Source: Glycomyces sp. L485 | GTDB lineage: Bacteria; Actinomycetota; Actinomycetes; Mycobacteriales; Micromonosporaceae | Direction of reading: 5' to 3' | NCBI RefSeq assembly: GCF_022548875.1 | Contig: NZ_JAKZEW010000007.1 | Location: forward strand, 58,256 to 120,280 | Length of the DNA stretch: 62,025 nucleotides | Part shown: piece after piece, positions 45,600 through 55,476 of the stretch | Position numbering within the stretch: the stretch's first letter is position 1 | Layout: each line of letters opens with the position of its first letter | Program-made: the position numbers and the translations under genes | Notes under the pieces: model-generated | What the model was told of the DNA's origin: nothing | The model's database searches: none | The model's input: only the letters and a program-made list of their open reading frames with translations

Positions 45600-45957
45600 T
45601 CTTGGAGGTAGACTGAATATCGGATCGCAACGTAACGCACCGGTAGTCCGTACTTGTGTGGGTTGCCGGAGTCGTGCTGCGGCTTCCGAGCTGCTGCGCG
45701 TCGTTCACCGCTCTGAGGGTTCTGTCAACCACCTGGTACCAGACCCACAGCGCCGCCTCAGCGGCCGCGGAGCTCATGTGCATCACGATTTGAACTGCCT
45801 TGACCAGGCAGTTCGCAGGCGTGCGTTCACTCGGGCCCTCAGGATCGAGGGACCGGTGGACGATGCGGCGGTGCGAGCCCTTGTCGAGTCGGAGTCGGCC
45901 GAGAGACCGACTCCCGCACACGAAGCAGGTAGAGACCGAATGAAGACCACGCGATGA
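45586..45957 (+). CDS. YlxR family (DUF448) RNA-binding protein; start uncertain
   Basis: The conserved core begins [12 protein letters not shown] and continues [36 protein letters not shown], the full DUF448 pattern with the CxxC pair and GRGA/C segment. The only usual in-frame start before it, GTG at 45586, overlaps nusA by 14 bases and has no ribosome site at the right distance. A perfect GGAGGT at 45604-45609 is followed in frame only by CTG (45613) and ATC (45619). So the true start may be an unusual codon. Lies between nusA and infB as in nearly all bacteria. Confidence 0.85.
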   Translation: MAVASLGGRLNIGSQRNAPVVRTCVGCRSRAAASELLRVVHRSEGSVNHLVPDPQRRLSGRGAHVHHDLNCLDQAVRRRAFTRALRIEGPVDDAAVRALVESESAERPTPAHEAGRDRMKTTR

Positions 45958-46037
45958 AGTTCCTCCGATGAACTGGTTGCAAGTGGAGAGATGAGGTCGG
46001 CGGGCGCTGCCCGTGCGACCTCGAAGTGAGGAGAGCA

Positions 46038-48950
46038 GTGGCAGGTAAGCCCCGCGTACATGAACTCGCCAAGGAACTGGGGACGACGAGCAAAGAAGTG
46101 CTCGCCAAACTCGGCGATATGGGCGAGTTCGTGAAGTCAGCGTCGAGCACGGTCGAAGCGCCAGTGGCGCGTCGACTGCGGCAGCAGTACGCCGGCGGAT
46201 CGCAGAAGGGTGCTCCAGCAGCGCCGGAGGCCGAGAAGGCCGAACCGGCGCAGGAGACGGCGAAGGCGGCCCCCAAGCCGCGCCCGGCGGCGCCCAGCCC
46301 CGCCAAGATCGCCAAGGCCAAGACCGACGTCAAGGCCGCCAAGAAGGCGCCGCCCAAGAAGCGCGCGCCCGCCCCCAGCGCCCCGGGCCCCAAGCCCGCG
46401 GCGCCCAAGCCCGCGGTCCAGGAGGCCGCGTCGACCCCGGCCCCGCCGAAGGTCGACGAGCCCAGGCCCGCGAGCGCCCGAGACATCGAGGTCGCCGCCG
46501 AGCAGAAGCGCGCCGAGGAGCTGCTCAAACGGCAGCAGGAAGAGGCCGCGAAGCGCGCCGCCCAGCCGGCGGCGCCGAAGCCCGGCCCCAAGCCCGCTCC
46601 GCGCACCGCGCCCAAGCCCGGTGGAGCCAAGCCCAGCCCCAAGCCCGGCAACAACCCGTTCGGCATCACCCCCGGTGGAGCCGGATCCAAGCCGCGTCCC
46701 GCGCCCGAAGGCGGCGACCGCCCCGGCGGTCCCCGCCCGAGCCCGCGCATGATGCCTCCGCGCCCGAACCCCGGCATGATGCCCTCACGACCCGCCGGCG
46801 GCGGGCGTGAAGGCGGCGGCCGAGGCGGTCCGCGCGGCGGTGCCCGAAGCGGCGGACGTCCCGGCGGCGGAGGCCGTGGAGGCTCCGGTGGCGGCGGCAA
46901 CTACCGCGGTACCTTCGGCGGCGGCGCCGGCGGTTCCGGCGGCGGCGCCGGCGGCTCAGGTCCTTCGACCGCTCCGGCCCCCTACCGGGGTGGCGGCGGT
47001 CGCGCCGGCGGCAAGGCCCGCGGCGGCGGAGCGGCCGGTGCGTTCGGCCGCGGCGGCCCCCGAGGCAAGAGCCGCAAGTCGCGTCGCCAGAGGCGCCAGG
47101 AGTTCGACAACCTGTCGGCTCCGAAGATGCAGTCGGGCGCGCCCCGAGGCGGCGGCGAGACCATTCGCCTTCCCCGCGGCGCGACGCTGGCGGACTTCGC
47201 CGACAAGATCGGCACCCTGCCGGGCACGCTCGTCCAAGAGCTGTTCGGCCTGGGCGAGATGGTCACGGCGACCCAGTCGGTGCCCGACGAGACGCTCGAA
47301 CTGCTCGGCACGCACCTGGACTGGGACGTCAAGGTCGTCAGCCCCGAGGAAGAGGACAAGGAACTGCTCGCGCAGTTCGGCATCGACCTCGACGAGCCGG
47401 GCAAGACCGAGGCGCTCCCGCGTCCGCCGGTCGTGACCGTCATGGGCCACGTCGACCACGGTAAGACGAAGCTGCTGGACGCCATCCGGCACTCGAACGT
47501 GGTCGAAGGCGAAGCCGGCGGCATCACTCAGCACATCGGCGCCTACCAGGTCCACGTCGAGCACGACAGCGTCGACCGGGCGATCACCTTCATCGACACC
47601 CCGGGCCACGAGGCGTTCACCGCCATGCGTGCCCGAGGCGCGAACGTCACCGACATCGTGGTCCTCGTGGTCGCGGCCGACGACGGCGTCATGCCGCAGA
47701 CGGTCGAGGCGCTCAACCACGCCAAGGCAGCCAACGCGCCGGTCGTGGTCGCGGTCAACAAGACCGACCTGCCCGACGCCAATCCCGACAAGGTCCGCCA
47801 GCAGCTGACCGAGTACGGGCTGGTCGCCGAGGAGTACGGCGGCGACACCATGTTCGTCAACGTGGCCGCCAAGCCGCGCATCGGCATCCCCGAACTGCTC
47901 GAAGCGGTCCTGCTCACCGCCGACGCCGCCCTCGAACTCGAGGCGACCGTCGACGGCAACGCGCAGGGCATCGCGATCGAGGCGCACCTCGACAAGGGCC
48001 GCGGCCCGGTCGCGAGCGTCCTGGTCCAGCGAGGCACGCTGCGCGTCGGCGACTCGATCGTCGCAGGCGGGGCCTACGGCCGTGTCCGCGCGATGCTCGA
48101 CGCCGAGGGCAACAAGGTCGTCGAGGCGACCCCGTCGTACCCGGTCCAGGTCCAAGGCCTGGCATCGGTCCCGATGGCCGGGGACGTGTTCCTCGCCGCC
48201 GACGACGACCGCACGGTCCGCCAGATCGCCGAGCAGCGTCAGGCACGCCGCCGCGCGGCCCAGCAGGCGGCCCGCGTCTCGCGCACCACGCTCGAGAACC
48301 TCATGGACAAGATCGCCGAGGGCGAGCGCACCACACTCTCGCTCATCCTCAAGGGCGACGGCGCCGGTTCGGTCGAGGCCCTCGAAGAGGCCTTGGTCGC
48401 GCTGGAGATCCCCGAAGAGGTCCAACTGCGGGTCATCCACCGCGGCGTCGGTCCGGTCACCGAGAACGACGTCAACCTGGCAGCGGCATCGGACGACGAG
48501 TCGGCGACGATCATCGCCTTCAACGTCCGCGCCGAGGGCAGGGTCAAGGACATGGCCGAGCGCGAGAACGTCGACATCCGCTACTACACGGTCATCTACC
48601 AGGCGATCGAGGAGATCGAGACCGCGCTCAAGGGCATGCTCAAGCCCGAGTACGAAGAGGTGGAGCTCGGTTCGGCCGAGATCCGCGAGGTGTTCCGCTC
48701 CTCCAAGTTCGGCAACATCGCGGGCTGCCTCGTCACCAAGGGCTCGATCAAGCGCAACGCGAAGGTGCGCCTGGTGCGGGACGGCAGCGTCATCTCGGAG
48801 ACGACGATCGACTCGCTGCGCCGGTTCAAGGACGACGCCACCGAGGTCCGCGAGGGCTACGAGTGCGGTATCACCTTGAAGAACTACAACAACATCGAAG
48901 AGGGCGACGTCATCGAAGCCTTCGAGATGCGTGAGAAGCCGCGCGACTAA
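46038..48950 (+). CDS. infB: Translation initiation factor IF-2
   Basis: GTG at 46038 (GAGGAGAG upstream) gives 970 residues beginning [24 protein letters not shown], the usual IF2 N-terminus; an upstream GTG at 46026 would add four residues. Residues 60-350 are a disordered Ala/Pro/Lys stretch followed by a Gly/Arg-rich stretch. The GTPase follows: [10 protein letters not shown] near residue 468, DTPGHEAF near 520, NKTDLPD near 575. C-terminal domains 2-4 bind initiator tRNA. Length is long, as usual for actinobacteria. Confidence 0.97.
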   Translation: MAGKPRVHELAKELGTTSKEVLAKLGDMGEFVKSASSTVEAPVARRLRQQYAGGSQKGAPAAPEAEKAEPAQETAKAAPKPRPAAPSPAKIAKAKTDVKAAKKAPPKKRAPAPSAPGPKPAAPKPAVQEAASTPAPPKVDEPRPASARDIEVAAEQKRAEELLKRQQEEAAKRAAQPAAPKPGPKPAPRTAPKPGGAKPSPKPGNNPFGITPGGAGSKPRPAPEGGDRPGGPRPSPRMMPPRPNPGMMPSRPAGGGREGGGRGGPRGGARSGGRPGGGGRGGSGGGGNYRGTFGGGAGGSGGGAGGSGPSTAPAPYRGGGGRAGGKARGGGAAGAFGRGGPRGKSRKSRRQRRQEFDNLSAPKMQSGAPRGGGETIRLPRGATLADFADKIGTLPGTLVQELFGLGEMVTATQSVPDETLELLGTHLDWDVKVVSPEEEDKELLAQFGIDLDEPGKTEALPRPPVVTVMGHVDHGKTKLLDAIRHSNVVEGEAGGITQHIGAYQVHVEHDSVDRAITFIDTPGHEAFTAMRARGANVTDIVVLVVAADDGVMPQTVEALNHAKAANAPVVVAVNKTDLPDANPDKVRQQLTEYGLVAEEYGGDTMFVNVAAKPRIGIPELLEAVLLTADAALELEATVDGNAQGIAIEAHLDKGRGPVASVLVQRGTLRVGDSIVAGGAYGRVRAMLDAEGNKVVEATPSYPVQVQGLASVPMAGDVFLAADDDRTVRQIAEQRQARRRAAQQAARVSRTTLENLMDKIAEGERTTLSLILKGDGAGSVEALEEALVALEIPEEVQLRVIHRGVGPVTENDVNLAAASDDESATIIAFNVRAEGRVKDMAERENVDIRYYTVIYQAIEEIETALKGMLKPEYEEVELGSAEIREVFRSSKFGNIAGCLVTKGSIKRNAKVRLVRDGSVISETTIDSLRRFKDDATEVREGYECGITLKNYNNIEEGDVIEAFEMREKPRD

Positions 48951-50396
48951 GTGCGACTGCTCCAGACCGAAGCCGCGGCGCGGCTCGGCGAGGCCCGACG
49001 AGAGTCGGGTTTCAGCCGGGCCGCGCTGTCGGCCGTCTACGGCCCGGAAACCGCCGAGGCCGCCGACCGCGGGGACTATCGGGCCCTCCTCAAAGCATGC
49101 GGCGACGACCCGCTCAGTGTGTGGACGCGGCTGTTCACCGTCGGCACGGCCGTCGACGAGCGGGCGGCCGCCAGCGCGCTCGACCCGTTCGGACTCGACG
49201 AGGCCCTCGACTGCGGCCTGCTGATCCGCGACGCCGACGGCGTCGCCGCCGGATGGGGACTCGACTTCTCCGGCGAGCGAACCCTCTTCTCCGACCAGCG
49301 CCCCAACACCACCGGCGGACGATCCGCGGAGCACGTCCTCGGCATCGGCGGCGCCTCCGGACTTCTGCTCGACGCGACCGTCCGTTCCGAGACCGGCACC
49401 GCGCTCGACCTGGGCACCGGCTGCGGCGTCCAGGCCCTCGCACTCGCCGATCACGCCCGGACCGTGACGGCCACCGACCTGAGCGACCGCGCGCTGGCCT
49501 TCGCGCACCTCAACGCCGCGGTCAACGGCGTCGACCTCGAACTGCTCCAAGGCGACCTGCTCGAACCGGTCGCCGGGCGCCGCTTCGACCTGGTCGTCGC
49601 CAATCCGCCGTTCGTCATAGCGACGCCCGGCGGAGGCTGGACCTACCGCGACGGCGGCCGCGAGGCCGACGGCGTCGCCGCCGAACTCGCCGCCGCCTCC
49701 GCGGGTCTGCTCGAAGACGGCGGCACGATGCAGTTCCTCGCCAACTGGCTGCACCTGCGGGGCACGCCGTGGGGCGAGCGCGTCGCCTCCTGGCTGCCCG
49801 AGGACGGGGCCAGGGCCTGGGTGGTCGAACGCGAGGTCCTCGACCCGCTCGACTACGTCCGGACCTGGCAGCGCGACTCAGGTGAGAGCGGTGACGCCGA
49901 GCAGGCGGCCGCGTGGCTGGACTGGTTCGACGCCGCGGGCGTCGAGGGCGTCGGCTTCGGCATGGTCAACATCCGCCGGACCGACGGGCCGAGCGAGATC
50001 GTGTGCGAAGAGGCCAGGCACGCCGTGGACACGCCCTGGTCGGATCGGGTCGCCGACTGGTTCGCCGTCCGCGGGGACGACCTCGAACCCGGGACGGTGT
50101 GGGAGTCGAGGCTCCGCCTCGTCGACGGCGTGGCCCTCCAGCAGGCCGCCGAACTCGGCGGCGACGGCTGGGAGGTCGACCGGCAGTGGCTCCAGCAGCG
50201 GCACGGAATGCGCTATGCCGAGGAGGTCGATCCGCTGCTCGTGGCGTTCCTCGGGGCCTGCGACGGCAGCGCGACGGTCCGCCTCCAGGTCCAGTTGCTG
50301 GCCGAGACCTACGGAGGCGAGACCGCCATGCTGTACGCGCAGCTCTACCCGGTGATCCGCCGCCTCATCGAACGCGGCTTCCTGGCCTCGTCTTAG
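48951..50396 (+). CDS. Class I SAM-dependent methyltransferase with NPPF motif (RNA/protein methylase-like)
   Basis: GTG at 48951 begins directly after the infB stop (no gap). The 481-residue protein has an N-terminal domain of about 130 residues, a SAM-binding core with LDLGTGCGVQALALADHA near residue 146 and FDLVVANPPFVIATPGG near 205, and a C-terminal extension of about 170 residues. NPPF is used by enzymes that methylate exocyclic amino groups in RNA or Gln side chains. RlmG, PrmC and DUF7059-type methylases are possible relatives; the exact target is not shown. Its 3' end overlaps the convergent racemase gene by 32 bases. Confidence 0.87.
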   Translation: MRLLQTEAAARLGEARRESGFSRAALSAVYGPETAEAADRGDYRALLKACGDDPLSVWTRLFTVGTAVDERAAASALDPFGLDEALDCGLLIRDADGVAAGWGLDFSGERTLFSDQRPNTTGGRSAEHVLGIGGASGLLLDATVRSETGTALDLGTGCGVQALALADHARTVTATDLSDRALAFAHLNAAVNGVDLELLQGDLLEPVAGRRFDLVVANPPFVIATPGGGWTYRDGGREADGVAAELAAASAGLLEDGGTMQFLANWLHLRGTPWGERVASWLPEDGARAWVVEREVLDPLDYVRTWQRDSGESGDAEQAAAWLDWFDAAGVEGVGFGMVNIRRTDGPSEIVCEEARHAVDTPWSDRVADWFAVRGDDLEPGTVWESRLRLVDGVALQQAAELGGDGWEVDRQWLQQRHGMRYAEEVDPLLVAFLGACDGSATVRLQVQLLAETYGGETAMLYAQLYPVIRRLIERGFLASS

Positions 50397-51099
50397 TCTT
50401 CTGCGGCGGGTAGGCGTACTCGTCGTGCTTCGCCGTCGTCGTCCCCATGCGCACCAGCGCCGAGACCAGTCCGGTGGCGGCGGCGACGCCTTCGATGACC
50501 GGCACGCCGATTCGCGATTCGATCGTGCGGCACAGACCGGCCATGCCGGCGCAGCCGAGCACGATCGCGTCGGCCCCCTCCCGCTCGACGGCCTTCCTCG
50601 CCTCGGTCTCGATCGCGGCGATGGACTCCTCGTCCGGGTCTTCGAGTGCGAGCACGGGCAGGTCGGCAGCACGCAGTGCGACGCAGGCGCGCTCGAACCC
50701 GTAGCGGCACACGAGGTCCTCGGCCCGGCCGAGCGTGCGCGGCAGTGTGGTGACGACGCCGAAGTGCCTGCCGACGAGGGTCGCCGCGTGCATCGCGGCT
50801 TCGGCGATGCCGACGACCGGCACACTCGCGACCTCGCGGGCCGCGTCCAGCCCCGGATCGCCGAAGCACGCGACGACGAAGCCGTCGATCCCGTCCCCGC
50901 CGGTCTCGGCGCGCTCGATCTCGTCGACGACCGCGCGGGCGGCGAGGATCTCCTCCGCATGGGATTCGATGCTCGCCGCCCCCTCGCTCGGACACACCGC
51001 CGAGATGGCGACATCCGGGGCGGCCGCCCGCAGGGCGGCCGCTCGGATCTGCACGGTCATCGGCACCGAGGTGTTCGGATTGATGAATCGGAGGCGCAT
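50365..51099 (-). CDS. Aspartate/glutamate/hydantoin racemase family protein
   Basis: From ATG at 51099 (244 residues). The two-domain fold uses a pair of Cys: VACFGDPGLD near residue 78 and VLGCAGMAGL near 185, both present. The N-terminus MRLRFINPNTSVPMT is typical of hydantoin racemase (HyuA-like). It is eight bases after the NCS1 permease gene and probably co-transcribed, so uptake and racemisation of a hydantoin or allantoin-type compound is inferred. The last 11 codons overlap the methyltransferase on the other strand. Confidence 0.9.
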   Translation of the reverse strand: MRLRFINPNTSVPMTVQIRAAALRAAAPDVAISAVCPSEGAASIESHAEEILAARAVVDEIERAETGGDGIDGFVVACFGDPGLDAAREVASVPVVGIAEAAMHAATLVGRHFGVVTTLPRTLGRAEDLVCRYGFERACVALRAADLPVLALEDPDEESIAAIETEARKAVEREGADAIVLGCAGMAGLCRTIESRIGVPVIEGVAAATGLVSALVRMGTTTAKHDEYAYPPQKTKTRPGSRVR

Positions 51100-51107
51100 T
51101 CGAGGAT

Positions 51108-52718
51108 TCAGCCGTCTTCTCGCGCCGTGGTCGCAGCGACCGGCTGTTCGGCGTCGCCGTCCGGTGCGTCGGCGGTGGTGCCGTCGGAGACCCCGTCGGC
51201 CACCTCCTCCAGGCTCGGAATCCGCGGGTTCAGCCGCTCCAGGATCGTGAACACCGCGAAGCCGAGGCCGCAGCCGATGAACCAGGTGAAGTTGCCGATC
51301 CACGTCATGTCGAAGCCGCCGAGGTCGGCCACGAGCCGGGGGATCGTGGCGAGCAGGATCGTCGGCACCCCGGCGATGAGCATCGCCGCGATCGCGTTCG
51401 GGTTGTAGCCCTTCACGTACCAGTACGGGCCGGCGGGGTCCTTCGTGTACATGGCGTCGGTGAGGATCCGCTGGCGGGCCACCACGTAGTACCCGGCGAT
51501 CAAGATGCCGAAGAGCGGCCCGATGAGCGCCGAGAGGATGCCAAGGGTGTAGTGGATCGCCAGGTCGTTGCCGTACCAGTTCCACGGGGTGAGGATCACC
51601 GAGCCGACCGCGGCGATCATGCCGCCCGCCCGCCAGCTGATGCGGTGCGGTGCGACGTTGGAGAAGTCGAAGGCGGGCGAGATGAAGTTGGCGACGATGT
51701 TGATGCCGACGGTCGCGGTCACGAAGGTGAGGCCGCCGAGGACGATCGCGAAACCGGAGTCGATGCGCTCCACGGTGTGGATCGGATCGGTGATGAGCTC
51801 GCCGAAGACCGGCATGGTCGCCGAGGCGGTGATGACCGTCAGCAGCGAGAAGAACAGGAAGTTGACCGGCAGGCCCCAGAAGTTCCCCTTCTTGACGGCC
51901 GCGAAGCTCTTGCCGTACCGGGCGAAGTCACCGAAGTTCAGCATCGGGCCGGAGAAGTAGGACACGACGATGCCGATCGCCGAGGCCATGACCCCGAGCG
52001 ATCCCCAGAATCCGAGGTTCGAGTCCCCGCTGGAGATGCTGAACGCGATGTTCCCGATGCCGGCCCTCGAGACCAGGTATACCGCCAGCACGATCATGAC
52101 CACGTAGACGGCCGGGCCCGCCCAGTCGATGAACCGCCTGATCGCCTCCATGCCGTTCCAGAACACGGCGCCTTGGGCGACCCACAGGATCGCGTAGGAG
52201 AGCCAGCCGAGCGCAGAGAGGCCGAGGAAGGAGTAGTCGGTCTGCATCGGCTCTGCCCAGCCGAAGAACTTCAGGAAGATGATGTTGAGGGATTCTGCGG
52301 CCAGGAACGTCTGGACGCCGTACCAGGCGATCGCGATGACACCGCGGATGATCGCCGGGTAGTTCGCTCCCTTGATGCCGAAGACGAACCGGTTGACGAC
52401 CGGATAGGGGACGCCGGTCTTCTGGCTCGGCTTGGCGACGAGGTTGGTGAAGACCTGCACGATGACGATGCCGACGATGAGGGAGACGAGCACCTGCCAG
52501 GACTGGATGCCGAGCGCGAAGAGGCTGCCGGCGGTGACGTAGCCGCCCACCGAGTGCACATCGGACATCCAGAAGGCGAAGATATTATAGGAGTTCCAGC
52601 GCTGTTTGCGCAGCGGGGCGAGGTCTTCGTTCGCCAGCGTCGGGTCGTAGCCCGGCTTCATGTTGCCGTCGCCGACGGGCATGCCTGCCGCTTCGACGAT
52701 GTCGTGGGCTTGTGTCAC
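51108..52718 (-). CDS. NCS1 family nucleobase/hydantoin/allantoin permease
   Basis: GTG at 52718 has GGGAGGA five bases upstream and gives 536 residues; an upstream ATG at 52823 has no ribosome site. Twelve membrane helices follow a polar N-terminus. NCS1 features include LAPLRKQRWNSYNIFAFWMSDVHSVGGY, NRFVFGIKGANYPAIIRGVIAIAWYGVQTF, and GDFARYGKS. The FFWG/WYGVQ pattern is typical of Mhp1-like transporters using sodium. It precedes the racemase gene, and diverges from an XRE-cupin regulator, so hydantoins or allantoin are likely substrates. Confidence 0.93.
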   Translation of the reverse strand: MTQAHDIVEAAGMPVGDGNMKPGYDPTLANEDLAPLRKQRWNSYNIFAFWMSDVHSVGGYVTAGSLFALGIQSWQVLVSLIVGIVIVQVFTNLVAKPSQKTGVPYPVVNRFVFGIKGANYPAIIRGVIAIAWYGVQTFLAAESLNIIFLKFFGWAEPMQTDYSFLGLSALGWLSYAILWVAQGAVFWNGMEAIRRFIDWAGPAVYVVMIVLAVYLVSRAGIGNIAFSISSGDSNLGFWGSLGVMASAIGIVVSYFSGPMLNFGDFARYGKSFAAVKKGNFWGLPVNFLFFSLLTVITASATMPVFGELITDPIHTVERIDSGFAIVLGGLTFVTATVGINIVANFISPAFDFSNVAPHRISWRAGGMIAAVGSVILTPWNWYGNDLAIHYTLGILSALIGPLFGILIAGYYVVARQRILTDAMYTKDPAGPYWYVKGYNPNAIAAMLIAGVPTILLATIPRLVADLGGFDMTWIGNFTWFIGCGLGFAVFTILERLNPRIPSLEEVADGVSDGTTADAPDGDAEQPVAATTAREDG

Positions 52719-52870
52719 GGTCGTTCCTCCCGAGGGATTCACCGCATTGGCAGCGGCGTCGAGTGAGTTCTCGTGAAGGTATAGCTTTACAAACTGGGCC
52801 TGGTTTCTTCGCAGTAACGGCATCGTGAAGTGATGGCTGAACCCGTGCGGTGTTCTGAAACATGGGCTTC
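52719..52870. promoter_or_regulatory. Divergent promoter region of the permease and XRE-cupin genes
   Basis: TCGTGAAG occurs at 52771 and again at 52823, 52 bases apart in the same direction, and AGCTTTACAAACT (52783-52795) is an imperfect palindrome between. These are candidate sites for the XRE-cupin regulator. Confidence 0.35.
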
Positions 52871-52876
52871 TAGACT
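52871..52876 (+). promoter_or_regulatory. Leaderless-type -10 box of the XRE-cupin gene
   Basis: TAGACT, six bases, ATG at 52883. Confidence 0.55.
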
Positions 52877-52882
52877 TGCTGC

Positions 52883-53500
52883 ATGGTCTCGGTACAGCAG
52901 CCAGCCTCCAGATCGGTCCAGGGAGCAGTCGGGCCGCGCATCCGCGAACTGCGCAAGCGGCGCGGACTCACCGTGCGGGAACTCGGAAAGCTGCTCGGGA
53001 TCTCGGGCAGTGCGGTCTCGCAGATCGAGCGCGAGGTCCTGCGCCCGTCCGTCTCGCGCCTCATCGAGATCGCGAACGCGCTCGAGACGCCGTTGGCGGC
53101 GATCTTCGACGACGAGGGCGAGCCGAGCCCCGAGGGCGGGAGCCTCGATCAGTTGTCAAGCGGGGGCTTCACTCTCATGCGCGGCGTCCAGTCGCGTCCG
53201 GTCACGCTCGCCGGCGGCGTGCGGTTCCGCAGGCTCTCACCGGGATCGGTGGCAGGACTGGACTTCTTCGAGTCGATCTACCCGCCGGGCGCGACCGCCG
53301 CGCTCGACGACGAGCTGTTCCGCCACGAAGGCTATGAGACCGGCACGGTGATCGAGGGCGAGCTGACGATCGAGTTCGAACGCGAGCGCGTGGTCCTGGC
53401 CAAGGGCGATTCGATCGGCTACCCCTGCGAGACCCCGCACCGCATCGTCAACCACTCGGAATCGCCGTCCGTGGCGGTCTGGCTCATTCTGCACCCCTGA
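52883..53500 (+). CDS. XRE-family regulator with C-terminal cupin sensor domain
   Basis: The 205-residue protein has an N-terminal helix-turn-helix (IRELRKRRGLTVRELGKLLGISGSAVSQIEREVLRPS) and a C-terminal cupin_2 barrel (GYETGTVIEGELTIEF, GDSIGYPCETPHRIVNHS), with His/Glu residues that could bind metal or substrate. Such two-domain proteins (PuuR-like) regulate uptake or catabolism of amines, amino acids or purines; here the divergent NCS1 permease-racemase genes are the obvious target. It converges on the response-regulator gene with a one-base gap. Confidence 0.92.
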   Translation: MVSVQQPASRSVQGAVGPRIRELRKRRGLTVRELGKLLGISGSAVSQIEREVLRPSVSRLIEIANALETPLAAIFDDEGEPSPEGGSLDQLSSGGFTLMRGVQSRPVTLAGGVRFRRLSPGSVAGLDFFESIYPPGATAALDDELFRHEGYETGTVIEGELTIEFERERVVLAKGDSIGYPCETPHRIVNHSESPSVAVWLILHP

Positions 53501-53501
53501 G

Positions 53502-54149
53502 TCAGGAGCGGAGGTGGGCCAGGACGGCCTTGACTCGGCGGTGGTGGTCGCCGTCCTCGCTGCGCAGCTCCAGCTTGGTGAAGATGTTGCGGATGTGCTT
53601 CTCCACCGCGCCGTCTGAGATGAACAGCTTCTTGCCGATCGCGCGGTTGGAACGGCCCTCGGCCATGAGCTCCAGCACCTCGCGCTCGCGCGGGGTCAGG
53701 GACGCCACCGGATCGTCGCTTCTCCTGCGCACCATCAGCTGCGAGACCACCTCGGGATCGAACACCGTCCCGCCCGCCGCTACGCGACGCAGCGAGTCCA
53801 TGAAGTCGTCGACGTCGATGACCCGGTCCTTGAGCAGGTAGCCGACCGCTCCGCGCGCGTCGGCCAGCAGGTCTTCGGCGTAGGACACCTCGACGTACTG
53901 CGAGAGGATGAGTATCGGCGAACCGGGAACGTGCGACCTGGCCTTGGTCGCGGCTCGCAGCCCCTCGTCGGTGAAGGACGGCGGCATCCGCACGTCCACC
54001 ACCGACACGTCCGGCCGGTGCTCGATGACGGCCTCCACGAGGGCGTCGCCGTCGCCGACCGTGGCGACGACGTCGCATTCGAACTCCTCCAGGAGCTTCA
54101 CGATCCCCGAACGGATCAAGACCGCGTCGTCGGCCACCACTACGCGCAC
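53502..54149 (-). CDS. LuxR/NarL-family response regulator
   Basis: GTG at 54149, ten bases inside the end of the kinase gene, gives 215 residues (GGAGGTGCC before it). Receiver: RVVVADDAVLIRSG, phospho-Asp in VSVVDVRMPP near residue 50, and LSQYVEVSYAEDLL. C-terminal LuxR helix-turn-helix: SLTPREREVLELMAEGRSNRAIGKKLFISDGAVEKHIRNIFTKL. Coupled to the sensor kinase. No target operator could be assigned. Confidence 0.93.
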   Translation of the reverse strand: MRVVVADDAVLIRSGIVKLLEEFECDVVATVGDGDALVEAVIEHRPDVSVVDVRMPPSFTDEGLRAATKARSHVPGSPILILSQYVEVSYAEDLLADARGAVGYLLKDRVIDVDDFMDSLRRVAAGGTVFDPEVVSQLMVRRRSDDPVASLTPREREVLELMAEGRSNRAIGKKLFISDGAVEKHIRNIFTKLELRSEDGDHHRRVKAVLAHLRS

Positions 54150-55399
54150 GGCACCTCCGCAACGATCACCGTCGGGCCGCCCTCGGGGGAGTCGATGGTC
54201 CACTCGCCCTCGGCGGCTCTGATGCGGTCGGTCAGGCCCGAGAGCCCGTGTCCCTTCGAGACGTGCGCACCCCCGGTGCCGTTGTCGCCGACCGAGACGA
54301 CCAGCCTATCGCCCCAGTCGTCGACAGCCACCGACGCCTGCGTCGCCTGCGCGTGCTTCGAGATGTTCGTCAGCGCCTCGGCCACGACGAAGTAGACGGT
54401 GCTCTCCACAGTGGACCGATAGCGGCCCGTCACCGACGTTTCGAGGTCGACCGGGACCGTCGAGCGGGCGGTGAGTGCGGCCAGCGCCGCCTCCAGGCCG
54501 CGGTCGGTCAGGATCGGCGGCGCGATGCCGCGCGAGAGTGCCCGCAGTTCGTCGATGGTGTCGCGGGTCTGCGCGATCGCCTCCTCCAGGGTCTGCTGGG
54601 CCGCTTCGGGATTGGCCCGCATCTGGCGTTTGACGCGGGCCAGTTCCATGCCGAGGCTCACCAGTCGCTGCTGGGGTCCGTCGTGGATGTCGCGTTCGAT
54701 GCGCCGCAGCGCGTCGGCCTCGGCCGAGGTGGCGGCGTCGCGGGACTCGGCGAGCGCGTCGATGCGCTCGTGCAGACTGCTCAGCGACGTGAGTATGCCC
54801 TTGCCGATCCAGGCCTGAGCCAGGGCGCAGCCGCGGACGACCGGCGGTATGAGCGCGGTCAGGATGAGCCCCCCGATGACCACGAGCATCGAGGCTGCGA
54901 GGTAGGAGTCGCCCCAGCCGAGCCACCTGGTGGCGTACTGGAGTCCGTGGTGTTCGCCGGCCGCCATCCAGATGATCCACGCGTACACCGGGTACAGCAG
55001 CGACATGATCGCGACCGACCACCACGTGACCGTGACGGCGAACGCCGCGGCTGCGACGGGGAAGACCGTGAAGGCCCACAGCAGGTTCAGCCACGACTGG
55101 CCGTCGGTGAGCGTGGTGAGGAAGCGCCGCAGCACCGAGCTGCCGGCCTTCGCCTTCTTGTAGCGGGGCTTCGGGATCTCCCGGCGGATGACGAACGGGA
55201 TCTGCGCGCGCCCGGCGGCGGCGATCCCGCGCATCGTCAGCAGCGTGGCGGCCATGATCGGCACGCCGATCCAGATCACTGCGGTGCCGATTCCGAGGGC
55301 GAAACCGACGACGCTGATGATGAAGGCGGGCAAGGCGATCGGGAATGACGAAAGATTGTAGGCGGTGTCTGTCCCCAATTGCCGGAGTGTTCTTCGCAT
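54140..55399 (-). CDS. Sensor histidine kinase, NarL-type with 'putative sensor' membrane domain
   Basis: The 419-residue kinase has four or more membrane helices in a sensor block (NLSSFPIALPAFIISVVGFALGIGTAVIW onward), fitting the actinobacterial membrane sensor domain. HisKA_3 dimerisation: RRIERDIHDGPQQRLVSLGMELA with the phospho-His near residue 240. ATPase: VVAEALTNISKHAQA (N box), VGDNGTGG, and GHGLSGLTDRI (G box). TAGATT six bases before ATG fits a leaderless transcript. Its stop overlaps the response-regulator GTG. The signal is unknown; cell-envelope stress is a common one for this class. Confidence 0.92.
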   Translation of the reverse strand: MRRTLRQLGTDTAYNLSSFPIALPAFIISVVGFALGIGTAVIWIGVPIMAATLLTMRGIAAAGRAQIPFVIRREIPKPRYKKAKAGSSVLRRFLTTLTDGQSWLNLLWAFTVFPVAAAAFAVTVTWWSVAIMSLLYPVYAWIIWMAAGEHHGLQYATRWLGWGDSYLAASMLVVIGGLILTALIPPVVRGCALAQAWIGKGILTSLSSLHERIDALAESRDAATSAEADALRRIERDIHDGPQQRLVSLGMELARVKRQMRANPEAAQQTLEEAIAQTRDTIDELRALSRGIAPPILTDRGLEAALAALTARSTVPVDLETSVTGRYRSTVESTVYFVVAEALTNISKHAQATQASVAVDDWGDRLVVSVGDNGTGGAHVSKGHGLSGLTDRIRAAEGEWTIDSPEGGPTVIVAEVPCA

Positions 55400-55405
55400 G
55401 CGTCA

Positions 55406-55411
55406 AATCTA
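55406..55411 (-). promoter_or_regulatory. Leaderless-type -10 box of the sensor kinase gene
   Basis: TAGATT (minus strand), six bases, ATG at 55399. Confidence 0.55.
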
Positions 55412-55476
55412 GAGAGGGGCGACAGGACCTCGCGAGCCTGCTTGCGGGAATGCCGAAGGTAGGGCCAACCCCACCG

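Noticed and set aside
46956-49754. A 932-codon frame antisense to infB
   Set aside because: It lies opposite a strongly conserved gene and its composition (Asp/Val/Gly/Arg) is that of a shadow frame.
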